Source of the DNA: Diadema setosum
Lineage: Eukaryota; Echinodermata; Echinoidea; Diadematoida; Diadematidae
Direction of reading: 5' to 3'
Assembly (NCBI GenBank): GCA_033980235.1
Contig: CM067065.1
Location: forward strand, 23,945,337 to 24,009,336
DNA: 64,000 nt
Positions 22,111 to 35,671 of the stretch are shown piece after piece. Position 1 is the first letter of the stretch. Every line of letters starts with the position of its first letter. The position numbers were made by a program, and so were the translations under genes. The notes under the pieces were generated by a model that ran no database searches, was not told where the DNA came from, and worked only from the letters and a program-made list of their open reading frames with translations.

Positions 22111-22161
22111 TTCTTAAAGTATAGTGAACGAGACATTAAAATCAAGAATATCATATTGAAG

Positions 22162-22162
22162 A

Positions 22163-22196
<34 letters not shown>

Positions 22197-22207
22197 TATA
22201 TATATAT
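22162..22207. repeat. (TA)n microsatellite
   Basis: Interrupted TA array between the element fragment and the LINE. Confidence 0.9.
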
Positions 22208-22329
22208 GAAGAGTTTGTTTGCAAAAACCGATAAGTCCATATTTGTCAAATGGAAATATTTGCGATTAATGGTCAAGAAAAATAAAGAGAGTAATAAGAA
22301 ATGTTTTGCTCCTTTTGACCACAATTTCA

Positions 22330-25300
22330 AAAATGTACCTTTATATGTAGTGATATGCAGCCGTTGATTCCATTAATGATGATGAACTTTGTGATTTGTT
22401 TAGATGTTCCCCTACAGAATTAAGTCGGAACATTTCACGCTCTTCTGCTTTTTTGGATAACCCCATTGCCAATAATATAAATTTGTCTTTGAAATATTTA
22501 TATAACGATTTCGATTTTGAATATGATTCCACTCATATTTCTTCTCAGTGTATTACAGTTGATCAATTCACAGATCTTGCCAAAAGTTTTTTAGAAAGTA
22601 TATTTTCTTTGTAACATTTAAACATCAGAAGTATAAATAAGCATTTTGATGATTTACAGATATTATTAGGTACTCAAATGAAACAACAACTTTCTGTAAT
22701 AGGTTTAACTGAAACATGGTTATCATCTGATATTATTTTACCATATGAATTAAATGGTTATGAGTTAATTGTTAATAAAAGAGTGAATAGGACGGGCGGT
22801 GGGGTTGCTTTTTATTTATCACAGGAATTTGAGTTTAATGTTTGTGATGAACTAGATATAATGAATGATATTATAGAGTCCTTGTTTGCGGAAATTTCCA
22901 TTCCACAAAGTAAAAACATTATTGTTGGTATTGTTTACAGACCTCCAAGTTCTATTCCTAATGATATTTTGAGTTGTATTATAAATTTATTTAAAAAAAA
23001 CCCCTTTTGGTTAATAAAATTGTTTTTATGATGGGTGATTTTAATATTGATTTGATTGAAAATTATAATAACACGTCACAAGAATTTCCTGAAATATTTT
23101 AGTCAGCCTCATTTTTGCCATTGATTTCGAAACCCACACGTGTTACAAATCATTCCGCCACCCTTCTTGATAATATTTTTCTTACTTATGTTTTGCAAAT
23201 GTTAAACTTTTCTATAATTTTATCTGATATGACCGATCATTTTCCTATTATAGCATGTTTTGATCTCGGGTATTCGGTTAATAAAATTGGTTTCTCGCCA
23301 ACCAGATGTAGGGCTACACCAGAAAATTTGGCTGGCCTTGGTGCTAGCTTAGATAGGGCTGATTGGTCTATTGTTTATAATAGTAATGGTGTCAATATAT
23401 CATTGAATAGTTTTTCAGGGATAGTGAACTATTTAGATGAATATATACCTAAATCAAAAGATAAGTTAGCTTATCTTAAACATCCCCAGATTTCCGTGGA
23501 TCTCAAAAGCTCTTCTTCGTTCAATTAAGAGGAAAAAATGTTTTATATCATAATTCAAAATGGAAAAAAAAAACTGAGAAGTCAAAAGAAAGGTACACTT
23601 CCTATAGAAATACGTTATCTAAGATTATACGGTTGGAAAAGAGGAAATATTACATGTTTCAGCTAGAAAAATATAGACATGATATGAATAATACATGGAA
23701 GGTATTGAACCAAGCAATGAATATATAAAAAAATAAACCAAATATTAAACAAAATAGATATGATAACCAAATATTTAAAGATCCCAGTTATATAGGTAAT
23801 ATTTGTAATTTATTTTTTGCAATGATTGGTGAGCATTAAAAAACAAAATTACCACAGTCAAATACGCATTTTTTCAACGTTTTTAGGTCAATCTAATTCT
23901 AGTTTTATTCATTTTTTGTTCCAATTACGAAATATCAAATTATTGATATTGTTACTACAATGAATGACAAGCCAAGTGGTGGTTATGATGATATAAGTAA
24001 TTTTATTTTAAAGGGAATTATATTTTCAATCGCTGATCCACTCTCACGTAGTTTGATAGATCTACATTATGTGGTGTTTGTCCTGATTTTATGAAAATAC
24101 CTAAGGCTTCCCTTTATTTAAAAAAGGAGATGGTTTTGATGTGAGTAATTTCAGGCCCATTTCTTTGGTTTCATCTTTATCTAAAATTTTGGAGAAAATG
24201 ATACTTAAAAGAACGAATATTTTTTTTAATGTTCATAATGTTTTTACAAATTCTCAATTTGGATTTCGTCAGAAACACTGTACCATTCATGCCCTTTTGA
24301 AGCTTATCGACCACGCAGCGCATACTATTGATAATCATTCTCATCTTATTGGTACATTCCTGGACTTCTCCAAGCCCTCCGATACAATTAATAATGAAAT
24401 TTTACTTTTCAAATTGTTTCATTATGGAATAAGGGGGAAAGCCTTGGAGTGGTTCAAGAGCTGCCTGGAAACCCGAAAACAATACGTATCTCTCAACGAG
24501 AACGTTTCAAGACTCGAATTCATTAAATGTTGCGTACCACATGGTAGCTTCTTAGGACCTTTATCTTTGTATCATTTATATCAATGATATTTGCAGATCG
24601 TCCGTGGTGTTGTCCTTGATTTCAATATTTTCTTTTCACATCAAAATCCAGATACCCTCGTACGCATTGATAATTCCAAATTGAAAAAAAAAGTGACCCA
24701 GTAGATAAGAGCTAATAAGTTTCATCTCTTAATCTTTTGAAAACTAAGTATATGTTATTTAGCAATTCAATAGAAGCATTACGCAAAAATATTATTTTTG
24801 ATGACACTCAATTAGAATGTGTATCTCATATAAAATTCCTTGATACAGTGTACGAAAAACTTTCATGGAGGGCACATTTTATGAACATTAGTATAATAAT
24901 TTCACGTAATATTGGTATCATTACTAGACTCAAGTTTCATATTCCATTCTCTTCTCTGCTGACTTTGTATTTCTCTCTATTTCTATCAAATTTTACCTTA
25001 TTCTAATTACGGACTTTTAACATTGGGGTACCGCCCATCAAACTTTATCAAATAGACTACTGTTATTGCAAAAAGGGCACTTCGTGTTATTTGTGGCGTC
25101 CCGCCACGTTCCCATACAGATCCATTGTCCACCAAATATAACATTTTAAAATTTTAAGATATGTATCTTTTTCAACTTGGTCAGTTTTGTTTAATTTCAA
25201 CGCAAATGCACTTCCCTTTATATGGAATTCAATGTTTACACGGAATCAGTTTTTTCCATAATTATCCCACTAGGCAATCTGATGAGTTTCATTTACCCCT

Positions 25301-25740
25301 TCTGAGAACTTTATTGGCTCAGAATACATTTATATACACAGGCCCTCGATTCTGAAATTCATTAAGTTGCGAAATACAAAATTCTCCATCTTTGTATTCT
25401 TTAAACGAAAGTTGAAATCCTTTCTGTTAAACCATCTCTGATATTCCGTTTTCCTTAGCCAAGTCTCACGAACAACAGGGTTCATCATCCAATCATCAAT
25501 CAATTAATCTCTGAATTCATTATAATTGAATAGCCATCATAATCTTTGCACGGCTGTGTGCAGCCACCAGTTCAATTCCCTCTTTAACTCCCTCTTTCGT
25601 TTCCTTGATCAGCGTGAAAGCATTCTCTTTTTTCCTTTCTTCCTTCCATTTTCCATCTATTCTGTGTAGTCGTGTCATGTTGCTGTGTGTTTCCTGTTTT
25701 TTTTTTTTTTCGTCTTGTCTTAAACTACTTTTGTGCTAAG
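22330..25740 (+). pseudogene. Nearly full-length but decayed CR1-like LINE
   Basis: Endonuclease-reverse transcriptase polyprotein broken by several frameshifts and stops. In order: HLNIRSINKHFDD and GLTETWLSSD (APE endonuclease start, 22620-22740); GGGVAFYLS and IVGIVYRPPSS; GDFNIDL (about 23030) and LLDNIFLT with SDMTDHFPI (23170-23250); NFRPISLVSSLSKILEKMI (24145), QFGFRQKHCTIHALLKLID, and a damaged catalytic box where the usual F-D-x-x-KAFDTI reads FLDFSKPSDTI; then CVPHGSFLGPL. The FADD box is not readable. The C-terminus at 25161-25355 (NYPTRQSDEFHLPLLRT, FIYTGPRF) matches the LINE tails at 13.7 and 55.9 kb, so all are one family. It ends near a T-run at about 25700. Confidence 0.8.
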
Positions 25741-28007
25741 CATTTGCATATGGGTGAGAATTTTGAACGATGTACAACTGCTAATTTTCGGACCTTAGGA
25801 CATTCTTTCCCTTAGAACACGCCAGATGATCTAAGAAACCAGATTCTTTCATGTAATCTCAAAGCCTCGTAAATTTCCTTTCCGGAAATGTATGATTTGG
25901 TTTACTTTTGACTGATATTTTGCATTTGACAAGGAATGAAAGAGTAAAAATAATATGGTAAAAACGCTATTTTCACAATAATGTTTGTTTTTCAAACTAA
26001 TGATGTGCCTTTTTTTTACGGTACGTGACCTCTAATATCTGACCATGTTCTGGATCTGACATTATACATATCATTGGTATGTGCAACAAAATTAAACGAA
26101 CTTTATGAGCACGTATAAAATTACAGAGAACAATTGAAGTATCAAAACCCTAAACAGACGAACGTCCGTGATGCTGTTATTTCTATCGCTGCTGCAAATT
26201 CTGCTTTGTTGTCCCAACTGTAATGTATACGAAAACATGGTGTTCCACCTAATGAACATATCCTGCAAAAATTGTACGTCTGCTGGGTGAGCATGGGACG
26301 TAATATTTTTTTATGCAAAATTATACTCAGTTTTCGTCACGGACGTGCTTCCGCTATGTACTAATAAAGATCGTAGCCCATTAAATGTTATTGGCTATGT
26401 TGTCCTGAGTTCAAATCAGGTAAGATCTAGCCACACGATAATATGTTTGTTTTGAGTTTCTGTCCATCCCTTGTCAAATGGGAATCGAAAATACATTTTT
26501 AGACGAACCTCCGAGAAAAAAAAAAGAACGTCCGTGATGATTAAAACGTTTTCGAGTGGGACACCATCTTGCGTTGATGGCGAAGGTACATTTTACCTTT
26601 GGCTCTTTAGCCGAGGAGCTGTATGTCATGTTTGAAGCGGACTGAGGCTCGTCCGCAGTTTTTGGACCATGCAAATCACCGAAAACCAAGCGAATAAATA
26701 ATATTTTCTTTGACAATTCACCTCCTAATCCCTCTCTGAGCAATATATATGATGTAAGGATGTCAAATTTCTTATAATTTGCATTGACAATACCTTTTCA
26801 AATTTTTGAAAGAGTTAGGAAGGCTAGGTACTCTCTGCCGATTAGCTACCCGTCCTGGAACATGACCCTAGTAGTAGAACGAACGTCCGTGACAATTCCA
26901 GCGAACGTCCGTGATGTATGCAATCCGACCGATAGGGATAACTTGTCCCGAAAGTGTCCTGTATTCTTACAAAACTTTTAGCTTGAATAGCGACAAATAA
27001 AGTTTTACCACGTAGACAATGAGTTTAGAGCAGTAGTTTCAGAATTTTTAAGGCGGTACGTGATCATGATGAACAACATTTGAAAATTTACTCACAATTT
27101 TACGCTTGTTTTCCCTGTAATTATACAAAAAGAAGCTTGACACTGAAAAGCAAGTTATAGGAAAATGGAATTTTTTGTAATCTGTAAATTCGGTGCATTG
27201 AAATTTCTTTCTTGGGGTTTTGGAGACAGTTTGCACTGTTACAGATTCTGAAAGTTTCGCTGACGGACGTTCGGTCCGAGAAAGGAAATGTCTTATAATT
27301 ACAAATGTATCACTGTACATTAAGTTAATGTTACTTGAAAATATTACCAAATCATTGAGTCGCTCATAACAAAAAGTGCCTAACGTTCAACACTTAATTT
27401 ACCTGTAATAACAAAAGGAAAACGTTTTGGTCACGGATGTTCGTTGGTAGAATTAGTCCGTGGATTACATAGTAGGAGAAAGAGGGACAGTGCCACTTTT
27501 TAGTGACAGATGCTCCAAGTGTTTATCTTTTGAATATGGTAGCTGCCATCTCAAACAGAACACATCCAGTTTTGGTCTCCATCACGAACGTTCGCTGTAA
27601 TTGTCATGATATTTAATGCCTTAATACATTCTTATTTTCTCTTCACGACGATGTTTCTCTCAATCCCTAAGTAACCTGAACATGATGCGACCAAACAGAA
27701 AAAAAAAAATCGGAAAAGTGCTGGGCAGTGACATTCAGGATACTTAAAACAAAATGGATGAAATGACGGAAGAAGTCTGTAATGGGCATGTGTTGAAGAA
27801 GAAACAGAAAAAGTTATCAAAAGGTCGTGGAAGCAGTTGAATGAAAATGAGAAGAAACGGAGAAGGGATCGAGCTCCAACACACAGAGAAAAGAATTGCC
27901 AGTGCACTCCCGTTATACAGAATTCCTTTGGAGAAGTTTTTTTTTTTTGTTTATTCTTTATTCATCGAAATGTCACAAGCGAACAAAAATAATGCAGTAT
28001 ACAATTT

Positions 28008-28699
28008 TGACAGTGCACCTCAAAACGAACATAAAGTCGCACACACTGATTTTGCGTGAGGACCAAAAATAAGTGAAATGGTTCAACCTAGCCGAACTTG
28101 ACTTTTTCATATTTTCTGAAAGAGCGGGTCTTCTTTTACATTATGCTAAAATTTAGTATTATAAAACGGGCGGGAAAGTGTGTTTTTTTTTTTTAGCAGT
28201 TTATCTCGAACATTTTTGGTTGATTAGTATGATTAGGTGTGTCTTTAGAATCCTTTTTTCATTTCTGAAAAACCTTGTCCACACTCTTCACTTTCAACTC
28301 TAATAACTTTTGAAAGGATAGTGTTACTGCTTTGAAAGTTGGCATTGATTATAGACAGAATGTGTTAATGAGGCATGCTTAATTTCAGTTTAATCTGATA
28401 ATCCATTCATTGTTCTTACTCTGGTGGTTTACTTCCTGTTTTTTGTCCCATTCATCGCACAGCCAGCACGGTTTGGTAAAGATTAAGCGCTTGAATAGAC
28501 ACTGTACTTTAGAGCCTCTTTTCTCAGTTCACACTTTTCCTGAGTTTGTGCATTCTTTCCAATATTTCGATAGATTAGGAGAGTCCATTTGATTTGAGTT
28601 ATACATCATTTTAAAGCTTAAAGTCTGCTCTTTCAGAATATGGTCTTAACTAAAAATTCATGTCTGGCGACTTTTTGTTTGTTTTGAGGTGCAGGGTCA
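28008..28699 (+). mobile_element. TIR element family A, copy 2
   Basis: Left end tgacagtgcacctcaaaac and right end gttttgaggtgcagggtca; the interior is close to the 11814-12504 copy along its length. CAATT flanks both ends (near 28002 and 28700), possibly part of a target duplication. Confidence 0.78.
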
Positions 28700-28929
28700 C
28701 AATTATTGCCTGATGAAAACACGCAAATCCTCCGCTTATCATGACATGGTGTTTTTTTTTTTATACTCATCAAAGAAAAGCAATGTTAATTTGTCATTCT
28801 GTCCCGGATGTTTTTTTTTTTTTTCATTTTACATTTAAGAGACAGAGAGATCATCAAGTTGTGTGTGCTTTTGTGCTTACTTTGAAAACACATGTAAAAA
28901 AGTAATGATTTAGAATAGGTTTAAGGTTG

Positions 28930-29400
28930 CACTTTGATACGTTCGCTCTTCCAAAGATTCGTTACTCCTTATGTCCAAAGGTTTCTTATTCCGAAAATGA
29001 AAAAAAAAAGAATGTTCGTAGTTAATTCAGGAGGTTTCTTATTAAAATGTTCTTATTTCGAAAGTTTGTTAATCCAAAAATTAAATATTATGGTTCACTA
29101 TTTTTTTAGGTCCGTTCTTTTAAAAGTGGAATGGGCCTGATATTCGTTTAGGTGAAAACGATTATCATGAGGTTTTGAAATCTGGAGGATTTGGTTGTTA
29201 ATTTGTTTCTCCACATTTGGATAAACGAACCTGATTTTTCATGTTCCAATTCACAAACCTTTCGATTAACCATCGGAGATTCCTATCATTTACCGAATAA
29301 AAGAGCTTCATGATTATACAAACTCTATCAATTTTTTGGGATTGACAAACTGTATGAATAACGAGCCTCCGAAATGACGTGCTACAAAATGTTTGTTATA
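28930..29400. repeat. Decayed TTCGTTATTCCGAAGG-type sequence
   Basis: Weak runs such as gattcgttactcc, ttcttattccgaaa and gttaatccaaaa, with ataacgagcctccga on the far side. Recognisable only by comparison with the better copies. Confidence 0.4.
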
Positions 29401-30609
29401 ACAATTCAACCATATTGTATAGTATCGAAGTCACAAACATCCATCCATGTTATATGGACTTATTGTGTCTTGTTATGACGAAACTTCGGAGTATCGAACC
29501 TAATATCATTTCTGACTAACATAATAACACAAATTCTCCTTGGTAAAAATGTGTAATAAAAAGAGCAAACGCAGAGAGATTTCTTCCTAACGTATTCGTT
29601 TGCCCTCCCAAGCTAAACCTGGTATTTCAATAACGGAGCACATTGCTTTTGTTTTTCTATGCCAATTCTTTGTTATATCCAGCTGTGACCATATTCATAA
29701 GCAAATTTTGCATTTTAGACTTTAAATAAAAAAATCTAGGACCTGAATCTTTACTTCGTGATAACGAAATTTTGATAAACATATTCGTTCTCAAGGATGG
29801 ACTACGTCACTGAGATTACACGTACGTTTGTATGTTCATTTACGAGAGATGGAAAATTGTTTTCTTTGATTCCTAAGCATGAGAAGATAAACAAGCTTTT
29901 ATAATTGACAATTGGTAATATCTATTCAGGACTTTGTAGAGCAGTTTCTTCTCGACATGAAATCGTTGTTTGTTGTGAATAGAATGCGTTTCCAACTAAA
30001 GAGAGCTGCATTGTTCAATATCTTGCTTGTTCCGAACGTCCGTGAGCTATATGCGAATCTCCGTGATGAAAACTATGCTATGTTTGTTGGATTATAGAGA
30101 CTGCCCAGATCAGATACATCTTAAAAATGTATGTTATTATTTGGGAGCAAGGATTAAAGTATGGGATAGTGAAATAAGAGGTCAAAATATTGAGTTTCTG
30201 TAAAATGAGCGTAAAGTGGAGAAAGTGTTTAGCGGAAGAGCAATATTTCAATAGAAATGACGAATTTGGTTAAATCATCAGTTGTTTACCATTACGTACA
30301 GGTTAAGAGTACAAGCTTAATATTCTGCCATCACGTACACATGTCCCTTAAGATATTTCGTTAGGATTTTGAACTGAATCAGATCTTTGAAAACTATGTT
30401 AAATGGTATTCAAATGTATGTGCAGTACTATTCCTCACGGACGTTCGCTGCTCTGGACATGGTAAACTTCCGCGGCGAATAAAAACTTGTTCCTCTGGGA
30501 AAATCCTAATATAATTGGGTTCATATTAAAGCTTGAGTTATACTCTTTCAGGTGAGATAAATGATTTGGAGAATTTCCTACTTTTTCAATTTTGCGTTGT
30601 TTTGGCTCA

Positions 30610-32345
30610 ATTGTACACTGTTCAAAATTCTGACCCATATATATATAAATATATCATTGGTATTTAGTAAAACATGAGGGTTTCGATTCGAATAAAAAAT
30701 GCTGGTGTCATCGGCAAAAATGAAAAAAAAAAATAAATCAGAGAGGCCGAACTGCGGAAACATTCATATAAAGAATAAACTGTAGAGGACCTAAAAGGGA
30801 TCCTTGCGGTACCCCACAAGATTGTGAGATGGACACATGGCATTCAAACTAACAAATTCTGTAAGGTAACTTCTAGACAAATCCAAGGTACTTCCACGAA
30901 TGCCATAGTGTTCTAATTTGTATAATAATATATCAAGGTTGATTGTGTCAAAGGTCTTGGAGTAGTCAAGAAAGATACCTACTGTGTGACACTTGGCATC
31001 GATCGCTTTAATATTTTTTCTCTATCATTACTAAAAAAGCATTAATTGGGAATAATTTTTGGCGAGTTCCAAATTGATTATTATCTATTACGTTACAGTC
31101 GTTTAAGAATCGGAATACACGTGTGTACACAATGTTTTCAAGAAATTTATAAAAATAAGTTGATAACGATATCTGTCGATAATTTCCCAGTTCATCCTCT
31201 CGACACTTTTTATATATCGAGATAACTTTAGTGATTTTCACCCTTGTAGGCACTACACCGTTCATTAATGACAAAATTAAACATATGGGTGAGAGGAACA
31301 ACAATGTCATGTACAACATATTTTAGAAGATAATTAGAAATTCCATCATTACCACTACTTTTTTGGCTTTATAATTATTTACAATATCAACAATTTCGGA
31401 TTGTAATACAGGCATAAAAAACAAAGATTTATTGTGATAACTTAAATACGTAGAAAATGGTATATCCGTTTCCGGAATTGCATCAGCTAAATTTCATCCA
31501 ACATTCACAAAATATGAATTAAACGCTTCAGAGATTTTATGATCATCTCTTAACTCAATATAATTATAACAAATATTTTGAATATCCGATTTATTTCGTT
31601 TCTTCTGAAGGAAGTTATCAATAACATTCCATGTGGATTTAATGTCTTTCTCATGGATGAGAAAAAGTGAAGATTTTTTTTTGCCTCATGCAACACACAA
31701 ATAAGAACATTACGATAGCTAGTATATTTGCTTTTAGCGGCATCAATTTTTTGAGACTTGAATAGTTAAAAGAACTTATTTTTCCAATTGATAGAGCTCA
31801 ACAAAGATTTCAATATCCAGGGGGATCGTGGTATTTTTTTATAATTTGATCTAGATTGTGATATTATTGAAATATGAATAGAGTAAAGAGATGCGATCAG
31901 ATCAACAAACTTATCACATGCGTCATTAGGCTCACTTGCATTGAGAACCACTGACCAATCAATACATAACAGGCTTTTCTTAAATCTTACAATATTTTGT
32001 AATTTTGTATTTTTTGTGTGTTTCTTATAACACGAGATGCCGAATTCATTTCCCAAGTTGCAGGCTTAAAACGAGTTAGTATAAATGGACTGGAAGTAAA
32101 CACTGGGAAACGATCAGACATATCCGAAACTATTATACCTTGACCAGTTGGATAAAGAATATTAGTAAATATATCATCAATAATTTTATACGTTGAATCA
32201 AATATTCGTGTAGGTTTAGTTATACACGGCGTAAGAGCATATGAGAACATAGTATCTACAAAATTCTGGCAACAGGGCTTTTCGTGATACTGCAGTAAAT
32301 CAAAATTGAAATCCCCTGTTAAAAAGCAACGTTTATTATGCAAAG
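30610..32345 (-). pseudogene. Decayed CR1-like LINE, endonuclease C-terminus and reverse transcriptase
   Basis: Minus-strand polyprotein remnant with stops and shifts. In order: CFLTGDFNFDLLQYH (about 32330) and SDMSDRFPVFTS (endonuclease end); PSRPWIL-like linker near 31830; NYRQISLSTYFYKFLE and NQFGTRQKLFPINAFLV (31230-31030); [17 protein letters not shown] (about 30970) holding the first catalytic Asp; HYGIRG; and FADDTSIFYSN (about 30700), the catalytic FADD box. It is 5'-truncated about 220 bp from the LRR exon at 32563 and antisense to it, so it lies in an intron of the LRR gene. Same general family as the 22.3-25.7 kb copy. Confidence 0.78.
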
Positions 32346-32562
32346 ACTAAGAATTCAATACGGAATTCAATACATCAAAAAAGCAGTATGATTTATAATG
32401 GTAATCATTATGATAAATTTTGGTAATTGCATAAGAAAGTCAATAGTTATTCAATGTTTTGTTGGGTTTTATCAGGTATAAAGAAATAAAACACATCATC
32501 AGGACATGGTAAAAGAAATGCGGTACTCTTAAAAGTTTACATTTTTTACTCTTTTTTTTCAG

Positions 32563-32739
32563 ATCCGCGAACTTTCCATGGTCCTTCACTCAAGTTGGAG
32601 CTTATCAACAAAAACGACAGCAGCAAACTTTGCGGAATTTATCTGCAGTATACCTCATCTTGAACGTGCCAATATCAAATACGATCACCTGCCTGAGACA
32701 TTCTTCACGAAATTGGCTTCACAGATCACAAGCTGTAAA
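32563..32739 (+). CDS. NLR-type LRR exon, diverged copy
   Basis: A 177-nt phase-0 exon (59 codons) between an acceptor with a long T-run (ttttttttcag) and donor AAA/gtaaat. It begins IRELSMVLHSSWSL, continues FAEFICSIPHLERANI and LPETFFTKLASQ and ends SCK, the same layout as the four array exons (I at the start; W/F-xC-x-xPHL in the middle; LP-x-x-FF; SCK at the end) at low identity. It is therefore an older member of the same exon family and probably the next coding exon of the same gene, after an intron of about 21.8 kb. No other intervening exon was recognised. Confidence 0.75.
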
Positions 32740-33044
32740 GTAAATACGATACTTTCCGACATTCCACATGTAGGAAACAAAAATAGGGCAAAGCAAAATA
32801 TTTATACCATAATCTATCATTAATATCCACTACTCAATTTCGTAAATACACCCAAGTGTAAGTCTGTGGAAATGAAACCAGCCGTACCTTTCCTCGGCAA
32901 GATCACAGAATACAATATTGTGCAATGCAGCAATTAATTTTCGAGAAAAAAAAATACATATTTTATTAATTTTGATGTGTATTTAGAATTTAAAAAATGA
33001 AACATATTAACATTTATTTCTTTCCCATCTTGTAAATGCTACAG

Positions 33045-33117
33045 ATTGAGGACATTACCATCAATGAAAAGCCGTTGGACAGTTACCTATAGTATGATGT
33101 AAGGAGACATGATACAG
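33045..33117 (+). CDS. Probable last coding exon of the LRR gene (stop at 33090-33092)
   Basis: After acceptor atgctacag the phase-0 frame reads IEDITINEKPLDSYL then TAG. It starts with Ile, like every LRR exon here, so splicing from ...SCK keeps phase and adds a 15-residue tail. A donor-like CAG/gtatga follows at 33117, so the 3' UTR may itself be spliced. The call rests on splice consensus, phase and position, with no homology support. Confidence 0.5.
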
Positions 33118-33904
33118 GTATGAACTTCTTTTTTATGAGTCTTACATATTTATCATCTTATCTAATCCAGTCTCAGTAGTTATTTAACACAGAGTTTGTT
33201 TCATAGTTGTTAATGGATAAGTGGATATAAATAATCTAAGTTAATCAATGAAAATTACAACCTTATAGACGAAGTCATAAAAATATCAATGTAACTTGGT
33301 GTGTATATATAATTATATATTCATACATACAAAATGATTGCAGAGACAGTAAATACGTTGCACAGATAATGTAAGCGAGTCATGTGAATGAATTACGTGA
33401 ATAAATCGGGTATGCATTGCATTGTACTTATTCTTAAGGCTAGACAACAATAATTTACAAGGGCAGCCATCAGCAACGTGGGAAGAAAGAGTGAAATCGA
33501 GCATGAGTAGCAAAGGTTAAAGGAGAATAATTATCAGAACAGCAATACCTTAGTGACTCCCTGTATACAACGAGCACGGTTATAATGAAGCGAAGCTGGT
33601 ATCATAAATTTTGCCATTACAGTCTATGGTGTAAAATTCGCTTGCAACGATCATGATTATCAAGACATTTTACAACGAAGTCATTTCCTAGCTTCGTTTA
33701 AAAAGAAAATAAAAGAAATTTGTTCCTTTATAACGAAATGCGAGTCGCTAACGAAATGACACTGCAGATCAAGCATTTTAATACAAAGCGTCTCCTAACG
33801 CTTCACGTTTCAGTGTACTTGAATAAAAATTTCCCTGCGTTCTCTCCCTGTGTAACACAGCATTTCTGAAGAGAATTTGAGTTATTATGTTAACCCCACA
33901 TGAT

Positions 33905-34140
33905 ATAAGGTTAGTTTTATTCCAAAGGTACGTTATTACAAAACGCACACATTCCGTAAAACATGGTATTTTAAAATTTCATATGGAATAGGGCTTCTTT
34001 GCCACAAACATTGTAGCGCGTTAATTATTGCGAAGGTTGGTCATTATGGAAATGAGAGCAATCTCCCATATTCCGAAGGTTCCTTAATTCGAACATGAAT
34101 TAACTCTTTATGTGCCAAGGTGTAAAACCTCCTCTGTGGC
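33905..34140. repeat. Decayed TTCGTTATTCCGAAGG-type element
   Basis: ttattccaaaggtacgttatt at the left, attgcgaaggttggtcatta and tattccgaaggttccttaat within, acgttattctgg at the right. Confidence 0.5.
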
Positions 34141-34699
34141 ACGTTATTCTGGGACAGCGATGTAATCCTGCTTTGGGAAAATATTCTGTTTTCAAAATCT
34201 ATGTAACTTTTTTTTCTATCAGATTTGTGTTACCCTCAACATGTAATGATCAAAGTTGTAGTGAAAATTCCTAGCTTTGATATTATGTAAATTGCATGAC
34301 AAATCTATAGTTATTGTTTCTTGTTGTTTTTTCAAAAGAGAAATAGCTCTATTATTGCAGAGGCATGCTTTTGCACACACAGCATTTACACAAGATAGGG
34401 ATTTACTTGCAAATCCAGGCAGGAACACTGGTTGATATTCAATCACCACACAAAAGGCAAACTACGTGTGGCAGGGAAGGGACCGTATGAAACGCTTCCA
34501 TTGTACTGTGACATTGGGCGATTTATTGATCGGTTTGGGCGGGTTTGTGTGTTTAAGTAGAATATGCGAAGTTGGCACGCCGTCGACTGAGTCGGACGTG
34601 CAAACGTGGCACATAAAGAGTCAAGGATGTAGGTAATGCAGAAGTAAGAGGAAGGTGCGTAGGTCGCAGTCATTTCGAGAAACTGCGTGTATACATGTA

Positions 34700-35250
34700 T
34701 TACCAAATAGAGATTCTTTGGAATTGTTATTTTGCCAAAAGGTCAAAATCTAAAAGGTCAGAGTTCAAGGAAAAATCTTTAATTTCACTTTTTCCTCCAT
34801 ATTTTGGAAATGGCTCAAAGGATCATCATGAAAATTAATTCATTCATGTTCTGTCTGACAGTGATTCTTTTGGAAATTTTAGGGTCATTGAGTCAAAGGT
34901 AAAGGGTCAAAGGTCAGGATGATAATTATCATAAGATTTTACCATTTAATACTGAAACTACATTTTTTTCGATACCTTGAAAATTACTAGATACAGTAAC
35001 TTGCCAAATGGTCACAAGTCAAGTACAAATCATTGAATCCCTGAAACCCGCTGGTTTAGACAATGTATAGCAATTCATCCAATTAAACGTAGTTCAAGGA
35101 AAGTGAACATTTAACGCATTTGTGACAAACATGCGATTCTAATATTGTGCCAATTATGTGAAACTATCATCACACATTCTGAAGACACACTTAAGATCTA
35201 TTAGGAAAACTATGCATTATGATTAGGGTACACCAGTCGCCATGGCGACA
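34700..35250. repeat. AGGTCA-containing interspersed repeat, copy 1
   Basis: Aligns by eye over about 550 bp with 53645-54210: both start caatagagattct-like and share ctttttctcc/gatacctt and gacaaacatg motifs, and end near accagtcgc. It includes GGGTCA-A-AGGTCA at 34904-34916 and several single GGTCA units. Confidence 0.65.
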
Positions 35251-35619
35251 TTAATTGTATATTGGATGTGTACATTATGACTTTTTCATTTTTATTGTTC
35301 TGTCTCACAGAGTCAAGGAGTCTTTGCAGGAGCTCACAATGTGAGAGAAGAGCTGAGCAGTCCACGGTGTGTTGCTAGGAAAATGCTCTGAACGGAAGTA
35401 AACGAGCGGAGATAGCAATACGTACAAAATGATTTCTCGGAATGAGCTGGAAGAGCAAGAGAACAAACACAAATAAAAGGAGAAAGACAAACAAGAGAGC
35501 AATGTCAAGACATTTGATGAGAATTTGATGAAAGCAGAGAATGATTAGGAGAAATTGATGGAGCAGGACCAATGAGGCAGCACCAATGATGACGGTGATT
35601 ACTGGGGAATAAAGGTGAC

Positions 35620-35638
35620 GAGAGAGAGAGAGAGAGCT

Positions 35639-35671
<33 letters not shown>
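35620..35671. repeat. (GA)n microsatellite with G-run
   Basis: Nearly pure AG repeats ending in nine or more G. The long minus-strand Ser/Leu-rich frame across it is low complexity, not a gene. Confidence 0.93.

Larger units (their letters stand above)
26159..30450. other. Region with ten scattered copies of a CGAACGTCCGTGA motif
   Basis: Direct copies start near 26159, 26526, 26879, 26902 and 30033. Reverse-complement copies (TCACGGACGTTCG or one- to two-base variants) lie near 26337, 27260, 27431, 27582 and 30435. No coding frame is supported between them. The 692-bp family-A element at 28008-28699 lies inside. No array period is present, so this is not a tandem repeat. Confidence 0.6.

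Noticed and set aside
26420..26440. T-arm-like gttcaaatc suggesting a tRNA
   Set aside because: No matching A box, acceptor or anticodon arm at tRNA spacing.
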